Notes: generated by a model not told the origin, from the sequence alone. A stretch of 63,922 nt of DNA from an uncultured Anaerobutyricum sp. (GCF_934307085.1 NZ_CAKRCF010000013.1:1-63922); one strand, 5' to 3'; positions 42,393-52,070 are shown, numbered from the stretch's first letter. Program-made: numbers and translations.

Positions 42393-43217
42393 CTACTTTG
42401 CCGCTTCACGATGAGACAAAGACTGGTGGGATGCCGTAACAACATCCGGTATCATCTCATCATTAATCTGGCTTTCCTCCGGTCTGTTTAATAAATGCAG
42501 TAAGTATTCTATGTTGCCCTCCGGTCCTTTAATCGGAGAATAGTCAAGATGTAACAGTGAAAATCCAAGTGCTGAAGCAAAATCCATAATCTGCTTAATA
42601 ACATCTTCATGTACCTGACGGTCTCTTACCACACCTTTTTTTCCTACCTTTTCTCTTCCTGCCTCAAACTGTGGCTTGATAAGGCAGACAACCTGCCCAC
42701 CATCCTTTAAGCAAGACCTTACCGGAGGCAAAATCTTCGTAAGAGAAATAAAGGATACATCAATAGAAATAAAATCCACAAGTTCCCCAATGTCTTCCGG
42801 TTTCACATAGCGCATATTTGTCTTTTCCATACAGACAACACGCTCATCATTTCTTAATTTCCAGTCAAGCTGCCCTCTTCCTACATCGACAGAAAAGACC
42901 TTAACTGCTCCATTTTGAAGCATACAGTCTGTGAATCCTCCCGTAGATGCTCCAACATCCATGCAGACTTTATCCTTTAAAGAAAAACCAAACTGTTCCA
43001 CGGCTTTTTCAAGTTTCAGCCCTCCACGACTTACATAGCGTAATGTAGAGCCATGAATTTCGATAGTTGCTGCCGCTTTTTCATCAAAGGTGCTGCCAGC
43101 CTTATCCTCTCTTTGCCCATTTACAAAAACGACACCAGACATAATCATCGCCTTTGCCTTCTCTCTTGAAGTAGCAAGTCCCTGTTCTACTAATAATACG
43201 TCCAAACGTTGTTTCAT
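42393..43217 (-). CDS. tlyA: TlyA family rRNA methyltransferase
   Basis: This 274-residue protein has an S4 RNA-binding domain (residues 1-60, with RLDVLLVEQGLATSREKAKA) and an FtsJ-like methyltransferase domain with VGASTGGFTDCMLQ (SAM binding), DVGRGQLDWKLR and IKPQFEAGREKVGKKG. Relatives 2'-O-methylate rRNA; older annotations call it hemolysin A. It lies 11 nt downstream of dxs. Confidence 0.95.
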   Translation of the reverse strand: MKQRLDVLLVEQGLATSREKAKAMIMSGVVFVNGQREDKAGSTFDEKAAATIEIHGSTLRYVSRGGLKLEKAVEQFGFSLKDKVCMDVGASTGGFTDCMLQNGAVKVFSVDVGRGQLDWKLRNDERVVCMEKTNMRYVKPEDIGELVDFISIDVSFISLTKILPPVRSCLKDGGQVVCLIKPQFEAGREKVGKKGVVRDRQVHEDVIKQIMDFASALGFSLLHLDYSPIKGPEGNIEYLLHLLNRPEESQINDEMIPDVVTASHQSLSHREAAK

Positions 43218-43228
43218 TCTAATTCATC

Positions 43229-45118
43229 CTATCTATCTGATCTGTAATTCATTCTGTCTATAATTGACTTTACGATGGAAGCTTTGTCGATTCCCGCTTC
43301 CTTTCTCTGCTGTGCCACCGTTGCATGGCGCACAAAATAATCTGCAATCCCAAGAGAAAGAAGGTCATTTTGGTATTTATTCTTATGGAGAAATGCGGAA
43401 ACCATCTGTCCATAACCTCCAATAAGCTGATTCTCCTCTATCGTTACAATGAGAGAATACTTTGCAGCAAGTTCGTGCAACAGTTGTTCATCCATCGGTC
43501 GGATAAAACGGACATTGACAAGGCCTGGATGATACCCTTCTTCCTGCAAAACTCTCACTGCTTCTTCGCATTCTTCCATGATATTACCTACTGACAAAAT
43601 GACAACATCTCGTCCCTCATAAATAACTTCACTCTTCCCAAGCTCCACGGGGACATTAAATTCTGATAATCCATCATAGACACTTCCCCTTGGATACTTC
43701 ATTGCTACTGGTCCATCATACGCTAAAGCAAACTTCATCATCTCCGGCATTTCTCTGGCATTTTTAGGTGCCATCAGTACCATATTAGGAATATGGCTCA
43801 AGTAAGAGATATCAAAAATTCCCTGATGTGTTTCTCCGTCCGCTCCTACAAGTCCGGAACGGTCGATACAAAAAAATACTGGAAGTTTCTGAATGCACAC
43901 ATCATGAAGTACCTGATCGTATCCTCTTTGTAAAAAAGAAGAGTATACGGCAAATACCGGATGCATCCCCTGGGCAGCAAGCCCTGCGGCAAACGTAACT
44001 GCATGTTCCTCTGCAATGCCTACATCAAAAAAACGCTTTGGATAACACTTTTTAAAAGTTTTTAACCCTGTTCCTGATGGCATGGCCGCAGTGATTGCTA
44101 CCACTTTTTTATTATCCCTTGCCAGTTCTATGAGACTTTTTGAAAAAATATCTGTATATGTTTTCTGTGTCTTTTGGACCAGAAGCTCTCCTGTTTCTTT
44201 ATCAAACGGTCCAATTCCATGAAACTTTTCCGGATTTCTTTCCGCATTTTTATAACCCATTCCTTTTCTTGTAATCGCATGAATCAAAATAGGTCCCTCA
44301 TGCTGTTTCGCACGATTTATCGCATGGATCAACTCGTATATATCATGTCCATTTACAAGTCCATAATAAGTAATTCCCATGTTTTCAAATAACATACCTG
44401 GAATAAACAGTTGCTTAATGGAATCCTTTGACTTTTTCAAGGTTCTGGCAACGCTTTTTCCTACACCTGGAATATTATTTAACGCATTTTCTACATTTTC
44501 TTTAAATTCACTGTAACTTTTTCTGGAACGCAAATCGTTTAAATAACGGCTCATCCCACCAACATTTTCTGAAATGGACATTTTATTATCATTTAAAATA
44601 ATAATCATGTTCTTCTTTTCTTTTCGAAGAATGGATAAATTATTCAATGCCTCGTATGCCATGCCGCCAGATAATGCCCCATCTCCAATTACTGCAACAA
44701 CAGTTTCTTCTTTTTGCTGCAAATCCCTGGCTACTGCTAAACCTAACGCAGCTGAAATAGAAGTAGAGCTGTGTCCTGTCCCAAATACATCACACTCGCT
44801 CTCACTTCGTTTTGGAAAACCACAAAGCCCATCTTTTTGTCTTAAAGAAGGAAACTCTTCCTTTCTTCCCGTCAGTATTTTATGAACATATGACTGATGT
44901 CCTACATCATATACCACTTTATCCTCTGGAAAATGAAGACAGATATGCAACGCCATCGTAATCTCTACTGCTCCCAGATTTGAGGCAAGATGTCCCCCTG
45001 TCTGACTGACATTTTCCAATAGGAAATCTCTAATTTCCTGTGCCAGAATCGGATAAAGCTTTGGAGAAATTCTCTTTATATCATTTGGTTCTTTTATTTG
45101 ATTTAATAAACGTCCCAT
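43229..45118 (-). CDS. dxs: 1-deoxy-D-xylulose-5-phosphate synthase
   Basis: This 629-residue thiamine-diphosphate enzyme condenses pyruvate and glyceraldehyde 3-phosphate, the first step of the MEP isoprenoid pathway. It has GHQSYVHKILTGR, the ThDP motif GDGALSGGMAYEALNN, and the transketolase central domain with FFDVGIAEEHAVTFAAGLA and DRSGLVGADGETHQG. GGAGG lies 8 nt upstream of the ATG. It follows ispA, which uses pathway products, after an 88-nt gap. Confidence 0.98.
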   Translation of the reverse strand: MGRLLNQIKEPNDIKRISPKLYPILAQEIRDFLLENVSQTGGHLASNLGAVEITMALHICLHFPEDKVVYDVGHQSYVHKILTGRKEEFPSLRQKDGLCGFPKRSESECDVFGTGHSSTSISAALGLAVARDLQQKEETVVAVIGDGALSGGMAYEALNNLSILRKEKKNMIIILNDNKMSISENVGGMSRYLNDLRSRKSYSEFKENVENALNNIPGVGKSVARTLKKSKDSIKQLFIPGMLFENMGITYYGLVNGHDIYELIHAINRAKQHEGPILIHAITRKGMGYKNAERNPEKFHGIGPFDKETGELLVQKTQKTYTDIFSKSLIELARDNKKVVAITAAMPSGTGLKTFKKCYPKRFFDVGIAEEHAVTFAAGLAAQGMHPVFAVYSSFLQRGYDQVLHDVCIQKLPVFFCIDRSGLVGADGETHQGIFDISYLSHIPNMVLMAPKNAREMPEMMKFALAYDGPVAMKYPRGSVYDGLSEFNVPVELGKSEVIYEGRDVVILSVGNIMEECEEAVRVLQEEGYHPGLVNVRFIRPMDEQLLHELAAKYSLIVTIEENQLIGGYGQMVSAFLHKNKYQNDLLSLGIADYFVRHATVAQQRKEAGIDKASIVKSIIDRMNYRSDR

Positions 45119-45206
45119 TACGCATCCTCCGAATGGTATTTTTTATTTGTAACGATTCAGAAGCATTGCGGATACGTTTTCGCCAATTGTTCCTGAATAG
45201 TTCTTT

Positions 45207-46103
45207 TTAATTTTTTCTTTTAACTAGGTACAGAAGTAATTCACGTAAAAAAGCATTCTGATACTCTAATTCGTCAAAAAGCTGCAATGCCTCTTTTGTA
45301 TATTTCTCTGCATCTTTTTTTGATTGTTCTATACCCTTAAATAATACATACGTATTCTTTCCGTTTTTCTCATCGCTTCCTGCTGGCTTTCCAAGCACTT
45401 CACTAGTACTTACCACATCAAGAATATCATCCTCTATCTGAAAAGCAATTCCTACTTTATTGGCAATCTGTTCTATAACTGCTACTTCTTCTTCCGAAGC
45501 TCCAGCCAACGTTGCCCCTATCATCATCGCACATTCAATCAATGCCGCTGTCTTATTATTATGAATATACATTAAAGTATCAAAGCTAATTTCTTTGTTC
45601 TCTTCTTCCACATCTACCGTCTGTCCGCCAATCATTCCATAAATTCCAGGCTTTCTTGCAAGAATCTGCATTGCCCTTGCCGTCTGTATGTCCTGCTGTG
45701 TTCCATGAAATGCCTTCGCTGCCGTTTCAAATGCATAGTTTAATAAGGCATCTCCAGCAAGAATTGCCATCGCTTCCCCAAACTTTACATGTGCTGTCGG
45801 AAGTCCTCTTCGAAGATTATCATTATCAAGGGCCGGAAGGTCATCGTGAATAAGAGAATACGTATGAATCATCTCAATCGCTGCCATAAATGGCTCAATT
45901 ACGGAAGAATCCCTTCCTCCAAACATTTTATAAGTCTCTGACATAAGCATAGGACGGATTCTTTTGCCCCCTGCCTTTACGCTGTAATTCATTGCTGCTA
46001 ATACTGTTTTTTGTAATCCTTTTTCTTCGGGAAGAAATGGATAAATCTTTTTCTCAATCTGCTCTGTCTTCTTCGAAAGCTGTTCCTTTATGGACGGATT
46101 CAT
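45207..46103 (-). CDS. ispA: Farnesyl/geranyl diphosphate synthase
   Basis: This 298-residue all-helical prenyl transferase has the first Asp-rich motif DDLPALD, the second QIEDDILD, and GGKRIRP near the N-terminus. It elongates IPP and DMAPP to C15 (C10 possible). The start follows AGGAGG and overlaps xseB by 50 nt, an arrangement often seen in Firmicutes. Confidence 0.95.
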   Translation of the reverse strand: MNPSIKEQLSKKTEQIEKKIYPFLPEEKGLQKTVLAAMNYSVKAGGKRIRPMLMSETYKMFGGRDSSVIEPFMAAIEMIHTYSLIHDDLPALDNDNLRRGLPTAHVKFGEAMAILAGDALLNYAFETAAKAFHGTQQDIQTARAMQILARKPGIYGMIGGQTVDVEEENKEISFDTLMYIHNNKTAALIECAMMIGATLAGASEEEVAVIEQIANKVGIAFQIEDDILDVVSTSEVLGKPAGSDEKNGKNTYVLFKGIEQSKKDAEKYTKEALQLFDELEYQNAFLRELLLYLVKRKN

Positions 46104-46296
46104 TTTGCTCCTCCTGTAAGATAATTATCTCTTTTTCTGTTTTATCTAATGTTTGAGAACATTTATCTAAAAGCTTGACTCCCTTCTTATAAAGAGCCAT
46201 AGAATCAGACAGACTGACTTCTTCTGAAGAAAGCTGCCCGATAATATCCTCTAACTGTTCAAAAGCATCTTCTATTGAAAACTTTGTTTTTGCCAT
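46054..46296 (-). CDS. xseB: Exodeoxyribonuclease VII small subunit
   Basis: This 80-residue protein has the XseB pattern FEDAFEQLEDIIGQL-like at the start (SIEDAFEQLEDIIGQLSS), then SLSDSMALYKKGVKLLDKC. It binds the large subunit XseA to make a single-strand-specific nuclease. It lies 11 nt downstream of xseA, and its 3' end overlaps ispA by 50 nt, somewhat longer than usual, adding an acidic tail. Confidence 0.95.
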   Translation of the reverse strand: MAKTKFSIEDAFEQLEDIIGQLSSEEVSLSDSMALYKKGVKLLDKCSQTLDKTEKEIIILQEEQNESVHKGTAFEEDRAD

Positions 46297-46307
46297 AACA
46301 AACCTCT

Positions 46308-47516
46308 TTATTTTGTATCTTTTCTGATAATAAGTGGCATAACCTCTGCTTCTCCATCAGAAAGTGTTACAAAGAAGGAGTGTCCTTCTTCTATCTGTTT
46401 TACGGAAACAATCGGCTGCCCCTCCTTTGTCTGCGCAAATACATACCCGCCGCGAAGCCTGGAGGTAGGGGATAATCCAGATAGTTTATCTACATATCTT
46501 ATAAACTTCTGCTGACGGTCTGTGTATTTTTCTTTCATTGCCTGTATAAGACGATGTTCTAAACGCTCATAAACAAGACGATGTTCCATAAGTTTTCGAT
46601 CTGGCCTCTGCGCTTCAAGCTTTTTTTCAAAGAGAGCTGCCTGCTGCCTCATATTAAGCAGTCTTTGTTCCATCTGTACGTTAAGAGCGTCATTATAATT
46701 ATCAATCCTTGTATAAAGGGAATGCACATCAGGAATTGCCAGCTCGCAAGCAGCAGATGGTGTAGCAGCCCGGACATCCGCACAATAATCCGCAATTGTC
46801 ATGTCTATCTCATGTCCAGTTCCAGATATAATCGGAGTCTTTGCCTGATAGATTGCATCTGCCACAGCCATCTCATTAAATGCCCATAAATCCTCTATCG
46901 ATCCGCCGCCTCGTCCGATAATGATAATATCCACTCCTGCCTTATCAAAATACCGAATTCCTCTGGCAATCTGCTGTGCAGCTCCCTCTCCCTGTACCTT
47001 CGCGGGATATAAATAAAGCTGTACAGACGGATTCCTTCTTTTTGCAATGCTTTTAATATCTTCTATTGCTGCTCCTGTAAGTGCAGTCACAATCCCTATC
47101 TTTTCAGGATAAACAGGCAGTGGCTTTTTTCTTTCAAAATCAAAATAGCCTTTTTCTGCCAATTCCTGCTTTCTTTGTTCATAGCGGATATATAATTCTC
47201 CCGCTCCGGAAAGTTCAATACTACGAGCATACAGCTGATATGTTCCAGTCTGCTCATATACAGAAATATTACCGCAGACTTCTACAAGCTGTCCGTCTTC
47301 TAAACGAAAAGTAAGTCCTCTAACGCGATCTGAGGAAAACATAATACATCGCAATGCACTCTTTTCATCCTTTAAAGTAAAATAAATATGACCAGAAGAG
47401 TGATACTTACAATTCGAAACTTCTCCTTTTAGATAAATCTTTTTCAGTGCATAATCGCTTTCAAAAATGCGATGAATATAGGAATTAATCTGTGTAACAG
47501 AAAAAATATGTTTCAT
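46308..47516 (-). CDS. xseA: Exodeoxyribonuclease VII large subunit
   Basis: This 402-residue protein has an N-terminal OB fold (VTQINSYIHRIFESDYALKK, YLKGEVSNCKYHSSGHIYFT), the catalytic core with RGGGSIEDLWAFNE and TGHEIDMTIADYCAD, and a coiled-coil C-terminus. It degrades single-stranded DNA from both ends with XseB. The ribosome binding site (GGTGG) is weak. A terminator-like hairpin sits just upstream of the gene. Confidence 0.97.
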   Translation of the reverse strand: MKHIFSVTQINSYIHRIFESDYALKKIYLKGEVSNCKYHSSGHIYFTLKDEKSALRCIMFSSDRVRGLTFRLEDGQLVEVCGNISVYEQTGTYQLYARSIELSGAGELYIRYEQRKQELAEKGYFDFERKKPLPVYPEKIGIVTALTGAAIEDIKSIAKRRNPSVQLYLYPAKVQGEGAAQQIARGIRYFDKAGVDIIIIGRGGGSIEDLWAFNEMAVADAIYQAKTPIISGTGHEIDMTIADYCADVRAATPSAACELAIPDVHSLYTRIDNYNDALNVQMEQRLLNMRQQAALFEKKLEAQRPDRKLMEHRLVYERLEHRLIQAMKEKYTDRQQKFIRYVDKLSGLSPTSRLRGGYVFAQTKEGQPIVSVKQIEEGHSFFVTLSDGEAEVMPLIIRKDTK

Positions 47517-47538
47517 TTATAAACCACCAAATCAGATG

Positions 47539-47573
47539 AAAAAGGCGGCAAAGAATTCTTGTTCCGTGCCGCC
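47539..47573 (-). terminator. Terminator-like hairpin between nusB and xseA
   Basis: On the minus strand AGGCGGCA pairs with TGCCGCCT, followed by TTTT. It lies about 45 nt past the nusB stop and 22 nt before xseA, inside what is usually one operon, so it may attenuate the downstream genes. Confidence 0.75.
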
Positions 47574-47616
47574 TCATTCTTTTTCAGTTATCCAGGTACA
47601 GGTCACGAATCATTCG

Positions 47617-48018
47617 CTATGCCAGCTTTGCAAGAACTCCATTTATAAAACGAGGAGCTTCCTCACTGCAATAAATCTTTGCAAGCTCTACGGCCTCATT
47701 GATGGCGACTCCCGTAGGAATATTTGCATCATTTGTAATCTCATAAACTGCAAGACGTAAAATAGCCAGTTCTGGCTTTCCTAATCTTTCAAGTCTCCAT
47801 CCCTCACAGATTGAATGAATCTTCTCATCAAGCTCTGGAAGACGCTTTAAAATGCTTCCAATCTTAGTCTCAATATAGAGCTGATCCTTGCTTTCGATAT
47901 CTGGTCTTTCTTCAAAGTACCACTTCATCTGCTCCTGTAATTCTTCCTGTGTATTAAATTCTATGCGAAACAGTAAAAGAAAAATCGTCTCTCTTACCTT
48001 TCTTCTGGACATCTTCAT
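47617..48018 (-). CDS. nusB: Transcription antitermination factor NusB
   Basis: This 133-residue all-helical RNA-binding protein has an N-terminal SRRKVRETIFLLLFRIEF and the C-terminal signature LAILRLAVYEI, GVAINEAVELAKIYCSEEAPRFI-type element. It acts with NusE/S10 in rRNA antitermination. GGAGG lies 8 nt upstream of the ATG; asp23 lies 39 nt upstream. Confidence 0.96.
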   Translation of the reverse strand: MKMSRRKVRETIFLLLFRIEFNTQEELQEQMKWYFEERPDIESKDQLYIETKIGSILKRLPELDEKIHSICEGWRLERLGKPELAILRLAVYEITNDANIPTGVAINEAVELAKIYCSEEAPRFINGVLAKLA

Positions 48019-48057
48019 GTGTCAAACCTCCGTTATCTTCCGTATATTCTCTGTTGT

Positions 48058-48444
48058 CTATTCATAATCCATCTGGATTCCGGCTATGCGGATATTTACC
48101 TCGGAAACAGTAAGTCCTGTCATTGTCTCAATGGCACTCTTTACTTTATCCTGCACTTCCTGAGAAGTCTTTGGAATGCTCACACCATAATTTAATACCA
48201 GATTCAAAGTTACATCAACCTGTGTGCCGGTAATAACAACCTTCACACCCTTAGAAAGCTTCTTCATTCCAAGCTTACTTACGATTTCATTCGTAATATT
48301 CCCAGACATCTTAGCAACACCATCTGTCTCTGTGGCTGCCAGTCCAGCAATCACGGCAACAACTTCATCTGCGATTTGAACCTGTCCTACGTCCTCTATG
48401 TTATAAACCGTATGATTTATCTTTATATCTTTTTCTTTTCCCAT
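48058..48444 (-). CDS. Asp23/Gls24 family envelope stress response protein
   Basis: This 128-residue protein has the Asp23 pattern: GQVQIADEVVAVIAGLAATE, TDGVAKMSG, KGVKVVITGTQVDVTLNLVLNYG, then a C-terminal VSEVNIRIAGIQ. In Firmicutes the family is linked to envelope stress; the member next to nusB is conserved but of unclear function. The ATG at 48444 follows AAGGAGG; an in-frame start at 48486 has none. Confidence 0.93.
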   Translation of the reverse strand: MGKEKDIKINHTVYNIEDVGQVQIADEVVAVIAGLAATETDGVAKMSGNITNEIVSKLGMKKLSKGVKVVITGTQVDVTLNLVLNYGVSIPKTSQEVQDKVKSAIETMTGLTVSEVNIRIAGIQMDYE

Positions 48445-48584
48445 GGAAACCTCCTTTTGTCTACAGTTTACAGGAATACCTTTCATGTAATTCTCCTATC
48501 ACTTTTTAACTGCTATCTGGCACAAGAACTACATGAAAAGTCTTTTTATAAAATGTAAACAATTTTATATCGATTTATTCTATA

Positions 48585-48612
48585 ATTATAACAGACATCC
48601 TTGTTTTTGCAA
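48585..48612 (-). promoter_or_regulatory. asp23-nusB operon promoter
   Basis: TTGCAA (48607-48612), a 16-nt spacer and TATAAT (48585-48590) with TGT before the -10 are read on the minus strand. The leader is about 135 nt. This separates the vegetative operon from the sporulation operon upstream. Confidence 0.65.
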
Positions 48613-48622
48613 CAGAAATCTT

Positions 48623-49291
48623 TCAACTTTCTGTAGTCTGCATTTTACTAATTACAAGCTGACTTACACTGTAGCCTGTTTTTCTTGTAACAATATCCTC
48701 AATCTGTGCTCTGTCAGCTGAAGAAAGTTCCTCATAATTAAGCACAACATCTACACTGTCATCCCCAATAGATACCACCGCATTTTCAAATCCTTTCGAT
48801 GCAAGAAGCTGTTCTGTTGCTGTTTCTTTTTCCATAATATCTGCGAGCTCTGTTAGCTTATCTACTGCCTCTTTCTTAGCCTCCTCATTAACAGAATTGC
48901 TATTTATAATCTCATTTAATGATTCCTTTGTCTTCGAATGTGTCTGTTCCCTTTCCATCCTTGCTCCGGCAACATATTCACTGACCTGTGCCTGCGTAAG
49001 AACTGCTTCACCGATTGTCTCACTACCTGTCGCCGTCTTCCCCTCACTTGAACTGGCTCCATTACTTTTTGCTGAATCATCTGATGTACCCTTTGAAATC
49101 TCTGCTTTTTCCTTTATAAGAGAATCCCCATCTGAAATATCCATTGTATCAATTGTTTCTACCGAATCTCCTGTTTTTTTCGTTCCTTCAATTGATGTAT
49201 TTTGTTCCGTAAAGTTCAAATATCCTGCTACTGCAATCATAATTGCCAATGCAGTAATAGCAATCTGATTTTTTTGAAATACTTTTTTCAT
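48623..49291 (-). CDS. spoIIIAH: Stage III sporulation protein AH
   Basis: This 222-residue mother-cell protein has an N-terminal membrane helix (AITALAIMIAVAGYL), a Ser/Thr/Glu-rich linker, and a ring-building domain at the C-terminus (MEREQTHSKTKESLNEIINS onwards) that binds forespore SpoIIQ. It overlaps spoIIIAG by 4 nt and is the last gene of the operon. Confidence 0.92.
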   Translation of the reverse strand: MKKVFQKNQIAITALAIMIAVAGYLNFTEQNTSIEGTKKTGDSVETIDTMDISDGDSLIKEKAEISKGTSDDSAKSNGASSSEGKTATGSETIGEAVLTQAQVSEYVAGARMEREQTHSKTKESLNEIINSNSVNEEAKKEAVDKLTELADIMEKETATEQLLASKGFENAVVSIGDDSVDVVLNYEELSSADRAQIEDIVTRKTGYSVSQLVISKMQTTES

Positions 49292-49860
49292 TTTGCAACC
49301 TCCATCTTTAACACTTTAATATGATTTGCTGAAACGCCAAACAATACCTGTGCTGCCTCTAATACTGAAGATGCAACAACTTTATTTTCCGCTCCCTCAC
49401 AGGAAATAATGATTCCCGCAATCTGTGGTTCAAGTTCTTTTACTACATAAGGAGCAGAATTTCCTGAACCGTCAGATAAAATCGTTTCTTCTTGTGTTTT
49501 TTGACTATTATTTATTTTTTGTGTCTCGTTACCTTTTTCCTCTTCTGTCTGTGCCTCCTCAGATATATCTTTATTTAATACAGATTCTTTTGAAGACCTT
49601 AATGTAATCATTACCTCTACCTTTCCTACACCATCCACATTCTCAAGGATATGTACTAATTTATTTTCTAGAGTCTCCACATATGCATCATTCTGGCTTG
49701 TCTGTACAGATTTTTCTTCTTTTTCCTGTGTCTTTAAAGAAGAAGTCCGCCACTCAGAAAAATTCGCCACAAGAAGGAGTATTCCAGCAATCGCTATCAA
49801 GATAATTTTTTCTATTCCAAAATCTTTTAAATTGATTTTTTTTTGCAACTTTTTGTCCAT
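49288..49860 (-). CDS. spoIIIAG: Stage III sporulation protein AG
   Basis: This protein of about 190 residues has one N-terminal membrane helix (IILIAIAGILLLVANFSEW) and an extracytoplasmic ring-building domain interrupted by a Gln/Glu/Lys-rich insert (about residues 105-130). It forms the large ring of the mother-cell to forespore channel. The ATG at 49860 lies 10 nt after GAGG; a GTG at 49866 is an alternative. Confidence 0.92.
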   Translation of the reverse strand: MDKKLQKKINLKDFGIEKIILIAIAGILLLVANFSEWRTSSLKTQEKEEKSVQTSQNDAYVETLENKLVHILENVDGVGKVEVMITLRSSKESVLNKDISEEAQTEEEKGNETQKINNSQKTQEETILSDGSGNSAPYVVKELEPQIAGIIISCEGAENKVVASSVLEAAQVLFGVSANHIKVLKMEVAK

Positions 49861-49862
49861 AT

Positions 49863-50381
49863 TCACCCCACCTCTATACGAATATCTGCTTCTTCTAAAT
49901 TATAGATTCGCATTATTATTTTTTTTAATGTTTCTATCTGTGTAGACTTTATCTGTTTCTTAGTTTCCCCTTCTTGAAAATTTCCTCTTATTTTTATTTT
50001 TTTAATATTTTCTCCTGTCTCATCCCACCGAAAAACAACATTATCTGCTAAAACACCACAACTATCCGCTATTTCTTTTATCTGATTTTGATAAGCAGTT
50101 TCTCGTTCTTTTCTAACCTGATCTTCTATTCCACGTAACTCTTTTGAATTTTTTAAAACATTCCACTCATTTTTCCACTCTTTTTGTATAAAAGACGCAT
50201 GGAAATACGGCTCTGTTCCTGTAAAATCAATGACCGGTTTTAGCAGGCAAAGTACTAACAAAAATCCTGAAAAAAAACGGTAATATTTTTCGCAGGATGT
50301 TTTCTTCATCAGATTATCGCAGATTAACAGGAGAATATTCATGTATAAAATTGTCTTTAACCATCCTTTTATATATTCCAT
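49863..50381 (-). CDS. spoIIIAF: Stage III sporulation protein AF
   Basis: This 172-residue protein has two N-terminal membrane helices (WLKTILYMNILLLICDNLM and a second at FFSGFLLVLCLLKPV, containing the family LLKPV) and a C-terminal soluble ring-building-like domain. It is a component of the SpoIIIA-SpoIIQ channel. GGAGACAGGTGAA precedes the ATG. Confidence 0.9.
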   Translation of the reverse strand: MEYIKGWLKTILYMNILLLICDNLMKKTSCEKYYRFFSGFLLVLCLLKPVIDFTGTEPYFHASFIQKEWKNEWNVLKNSKELRGIEDQVRKERETAYQNQIKEIADSCGVLADNVVFRWDETGENIKKIKIRGNFQEGETKKQIKSTQIETLKKIIMRIYNLEEADIRIEVG

Positions 50382-50434
50382 TTCACCTGTCTCCTATTTT
50401 TTAGTTTCTTTTTGCTTCCTTTTTCATGATAATC

Positions 50435-51604
50435 CTATCCCATATGATTTGTTGTCAGACTAGTAAGTGCAAGGATAACAACAAATAAAACAGAGGACAT
50501 ACATAATACCTTTATCATCAACATTCCACATCTTACTGCTGTACTGATACATAATGAAAAACGTTCCTCTGCTATCGGCTCTAATAAAACAGACAAAAGA
50601 AAATAAAACAGCACATAAAGTAATAATTTTATGAGGGGTAAAATAAGAAGGACAAGTAAAAAAAGGATACCCGAAGCACCCACTGCATTTTTTATAATAA
50701 GAGAGGAACCCAGCACTGTTCCCGTGACACTTTGAACAATAGAACCTGCTCCAGGAATTATTCCTATCATTTTATTTACTATATTACTTTTTGCTACATC
50801 AACTGACGGGGCAATCATTGCTTCTAATAAATGAAATCCAAAAAAAGTGAAAAAAAGTATCTGTATTCCTTTTGATAAAAGAAAATACATTCCTTCACAT
50901 AATCTTGAAATATTTTGTTTTTCTGAAAAATGATTCAACAATTCCAAAAGAAAATAATACTGTAATAGTGGAAGAAAAATTTTTATGCAGATCCAGTTTA
51001 AAAGTAATACCACAATCATAAAATATTCATAAAAAACTACACCACTAGAAAGATTTCCAGACAAAGAAATGGCTAATGTATACACTGGCAACAATATTTT
51101 TAAAAAAGAAGAAAGCAAAATTACTGTATTTTTAAAAAGGGAAGTCATTGTCGTAAAATTTGTAAAAATAATAGAATATATTAGAAGATACGATATAAAA
51201 AAACCGCTATCTGATACTCCATAAGACGAAAAAGCGGAAGAAATATTAGAAAAAAATACAGAAAAAAGAAGGACTCCAACAAGCTCGCCAATAAGAAATT
51301 TCGAAGAAAAAATTTCCTGCATTGCAGTATCAAAAATCCATTGTCCGATTTCCTGTGCTGCTTGTGTAAACTGCATTGAAAGAATTTTTTTGAAAATAGA
51401 CGAAAAATCTGGATATTCTTCCCCTAGCTGCTTAATTTCCTGTGAAAGGGCGTGAATGTCAATCTGTTTTTCTATGTCCTGCTGTATATTCTGTTCGTTC
51501 TGTGCCTGCACATAAATATTGCAACTTCCAAAAAAAAGAAAGAAAAACAGGATTACTGTAACACATTTTACATAATCATTGTTTTTTAATGAAATTGCCT
51601 TCAC
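50435..51604 (-). CDS. spoIIIAE: Stage III sporulation protein AE
   Basis: This 389-residue polytopic protein has an N-terminal signal peptide (CVTVILFFFLFFGSCNIYVQA) and about eight membrane helices. It is the most hydrophobic component of the SpoIIIA complex and a likely transmembrane conduit or transporter-like part. The start is GTG at 51604, supported by GGAG 7 nt upstream. Confidence 0.92.
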   Translation of the reverse strand: MKAISLKNNDYVKCVTVILFFFLFFGSCNIYVQAQNEQNIQQDIEKQIDIHALSQEIKQLGEEYPDFSSIFKKILSMQFTQAAQEIGQWIFDTAMQEIFSSKFLIGELVGVLLFSVFFSNISSAFSSYGVSDSGFFISYLLIYSIIFTNFTTMTSLFKNTVILLSSFLKILLPVYTLAISLSGNLSSGVVFYEYFMIVVLLLNWICIKIFLPLLQYYFLLELLNHFSEKQNISRLCEGMYFLLSKGIQILFFTFFGFHLLEAMIAPSVDVAKSNIVNKMIGIIPGAGSIVQSVTGTVLGSSLIIKNAVGASGILFLLVLLILPLIKLLLYVLFYFLLSVLLEPIAEERFSLCISTAVRCGMLMIKVLCMSSVLFVVILALTSLTTNHMG

Positions 51605-51668
51605 CTGCTTTCTCCTTCATTTATTTGCTAATTAAGTTCCTTCTTCGCTATCTGCTTATATTCCATTT

Positions 51669-52055
51669 TTATCCAAGAAAGTGTTCTACTGTTTCAAGTA
51701 ATGACTGAATAATCGGTATACTTAATAACAAAATAGAAATTTTTCCAATAGTTTCTATCTGAAAGGAAATAGAACGATATCCTAAATCTTCACATAGATT
51801 TGATGCAATCTGACATATGTAAGCAATAGCAAGCAATTTAAATAAAATTTTGATATATGTTATACTGATTGGGATTTTCTTCTGCAGAGTCTGCACAAAA
51901 TTTAAAACCTCTCCCAAACCAGAGGTAAGATAACCTACAAGAAAAAGACAGAGTGCAAATAATACCAACGTACTGTATTCTGGCTTAAATTGTTTTGTAA
52001 CCATTGCAAGGATTGCTCCTGCAATCCCAATAAGTGCAATTTTAAAAACAAGCAT
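51669..52055 (-). CDS. spoIIIAD: Stage III sporulation protein AD
   Basis: This 128-residue membrane protein has about four helices and the family pattern VTKQFKPEYSTLVLFA and LFKLLAIAYICQIASNLCEDLG. The ATG at 52055 follows GGGAG by 9 nt; an upstream in-frame TTG abuts that site and is rejected. It lies 15 nt downstream of spoIIIAC. Confidence 0.92.
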   Translation of the reverse strand: MLVFKIALIGIAGAILAMVTKQFKPEYSTLVLFALCLFLVGYLTSGLGEVLNFVQTLQKKIPISITYIKILFKLLAIAYICQIASNLCEDLGYRSISFQIETIGKISILLLSIPIIQSLLETVEHFLG

Positions 52056-52070
52056 GAATCTCAACTCCCT

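Noticed and set aside
42164..42439. Plus-strand open frames such as this one inside nadK and many others inside minus-strand genes
   Set aside because: They are antisense shadows of real coding frames, lacking ribosome binding sites and domains.
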